From Cercis canadensis (taxonomy: Eukaryota > Streptophyta > Magnoliopsida > Fabales > Fabaceae): a stretch of 64,000 nucleotides of DNA. The stretch lies in NCBI GenBank assembly GCA_003255065.1, contig QAOA01004742.1:260153-324152 (forward strand), in the 5' to 3' direction. Each line of letters opens with the position of its first letter. The first letter of the stretch is position 1. The notes beneath the pieces were generated by a model, which had not been told where the DNA came from, made no database searches, and worked only from the letters and a program-made list of their open reading frames with translations. Shown here in pieces: positions 62,900 through 64,000 of the stretch. A program made the translations under genes and the position numbers.

Positions 62900-64000
62900 T
62901 TAGTTGGACATCAAGTCTACCAGTGCCTCCTGCTTGTGGTTGCCTCCTACCCACCATGCTCTGTAAGTCTCAGCATGGCTTGTGCTCTCTTCCTCTGTAG
63001 CAGCAGGAAGATTAAGATCAAGAAAGTCCCTAATTTCTGGAACTGGTTCCTGAAGCACAAGTGTTTGACAGTTTCTACTCTCAGACCCACTAGCTAAATG
63101 GGATCTCTTATGGCCACCCAAGGCTTGCCCAGATGGAAAAACCTTAAGACAAATTGGGCACTCATGCACTTTGCTCTTCTTAGACTCTGTAACTGTCTCC
63201 GCTTCATCAAAACCAGCAGCACCCAATACATGTTTAACCAAATATTCAGTGTCACTGTTCTTCATGAGCTTGCTTTCAGTTGTTGGGTCAGGGGAGAGAT
63301 CAGTCTCAATGCTATTTTCACTGCTCTCATTTCTTGAAGCAAAGCAGCCTTTGATTTTTCTATGACTAGCTCTGTGACCTCCAAGAGCTTGGTAGGAATG
63401 GAAGATCTTGTTGCAAGTAGTACACTCGAACTTGCCTCTCTTATCAGAATTCCTGCTCAATTCAGCTTCTGAATCCTTGTTTACCAAACTCTTCAAGCAA
63501 CTTGACTTTGATTCAGAATCACAGAACTTTCTCTTGATTGAAGTGTACATTTTAGTAGTATTCGACTTCGATAAATCTAACTCTGTTTCATCAATCATGT
63601 GCTTCCCTAGTTCATCTGCAGAGTCTTCCAATGCTGACTGATAATCGGGTTCGGACTTCATAGCTTTCTCAGTCTTGATGAAACCATCAATGGAAACCTT
63701 GGCTTTGTTCATCTTAGACCCATTTTTCCTTGAAAACTCAGTGCCCAAAAGTTCAGATTTTTTCCCTATAGAGCTGAGATTTGCAGATTCTGACTTACCA
63801 ATCGCCCACTTTTCACTTCGTTTGGTCAATTTTGCTATCTCAGAAGCATTGGAAATTGGCTTTGTACCCTCAATTTTACTAACCAGATTAGTTCGAAGTG
63901 AAGATCGAGCTTCGAAGTAGGCAGAGTTGTTGTCAGAGGACTCAGCAACAGAATTGTGACCACCCCAAGGACCCATATCTCTGCTAAGCATCATCAAGCT
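62900..64000 (-). CDS. ZAT-type C2H2 zinc-finger repressor, 5' part beyond the window
   Basis: An open frame reads from the right edge to a stop at 62900. Two fingers carry the plant-specific QALGGH core: FECTTCNKIFHSYQALGGHR (about 63430-63370) and HECPICLKVFPSGQALGGHK (about 63165-63105). They are separated by about 60 residues, the long-linker arrangement of the ZAT4/ZAT9 (C1-type) group. An EAR repression motif DLNLPA lies near 63007-63022 before the C-terminus HKQEALVDLMSN. ZAT4/ZAT9 proteins usually have a further N-terminal finger, which would lie outside. The first ATG seen (63997) is so close to the edge that it may be internal. Known role: nuclear stress-responsive transcriptional repressor. 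Confidence 0.85.
   Translation of the reverse strand, partial: SLMMLSRDMGPWGGHNSVAESSDNNSAYFEARSSLRTNLVSKIEGTKPISNASEIAKLTKRSEKWAIGKSESANLSSIGKKSELLGTEFSRKNGSKMNKAKVSIDGFIKTEKAMKSEPDYQSALEDSADELGKHMIDETELDLSKSNTTKMYTSIKRKFCDSESKSSCLKSLVNKDSEAELSRNSDKRGKFECTTCNKIFHSYQALGGHRASHRKIKGCFASRNESSENSIETDLSPDPTTESKLMKNSDTEYLVKHVLGAAGFDEAETVTESKKSKVHECPICLKVFPSGQALGGHKRSHLASGSESRNCQTLVLQEPVPEIRDFLDLNLPAATEEESTSHAETYRAWWVGGNHKQEALVDLMSN

Noticed and set aside
1..64000. A gene cluster for a specialised pathway or a novel defence-like system
   Set aside because: The neighbouring genes have unrelated housekeeping or signalling roles and the order is explained by plant synteny. No unknown multi-gene operon-like set is visible.

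Overview
This window is nuclear DNA from a flowering plant, most likely a woody eudicot. The genes have many short exons, the introns and spacers are AT-rich, and every recognisable protein belongs to a land-plant family. Four runs of N (7753-7755, 10400, 38635, 53359) mark assembly joins. No bacterial operon, CRISPR array, phage or rRNA gene was found. I annotated exons by hand from reading frame, GT-AG or GC-AG borders and phase. In all nine complete gene models the exon lengths add up to a whole number of codons.

Layout: (1) 1-533, a hAT-like non-autonomous transposon full of CGGTT repeats. (2) 1808-5313 (-), a PIF7-like bHLH factor that interacts with phytochrome B. (3) 8246-9545 (-), a remorin with a Cys-rich tail. 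(4) 10108-10823, a SINE-like repeat and a duplicated block around an N, one copy carrying a fold-back insertion. (5) 10843-24335 (+), a 24-exon SNF2 helicase with an HNH nuclease domain (plant ZRANB3-like); its last exon is tandemly duplicated. (6) 25485-33629 (-), a plant SCAPER homologue. (7) 38934-43301 (+), a GH79 heparanase-like protein. (8) 44151-44423 (+), ISD11/LYRM4. (9) 45328-47088 (-), a SNAP33-type Qb,Qc-SNARE. (10) 51184-54907 (-), a coiled-coil protein. (11) 57186-60117 (-), a four-finger zf-U1/matrin-type C2H2 protein. (12) 62900 to beyond the right edge (-), a ZAT-type C2H2 repressor.

The genes are not a functional cluster. Their order matches what I recall of two paralogous Arabidopsis chromosome 5 segments (around At5g07810-07890 and At5g61190-61280), so the window reads as conserved microsynteny. 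Roles span light signalling (PIF7), membrane organisation and vesicle fusion (remorin, SNAP33), replication-fork repair (SNF2-HNH), cell-wall glycan trimming (GH79) and mitochondrial Fe-S assembly (ISD11).

I found no clearly new biological system. The observations most worth checking are: a histidine at the usual glutamine zero-layer position of the second SNARE helix of SNAP33; two intact alternative last exons in the SNF2-HNH gene; two GC-AG introns; an exon-level duplication that built the four-finger protein; and N-flanking duplications that look like unmerged haplotypes, one of them polymorphic for a fold-back element immediately upstream of a start codon.
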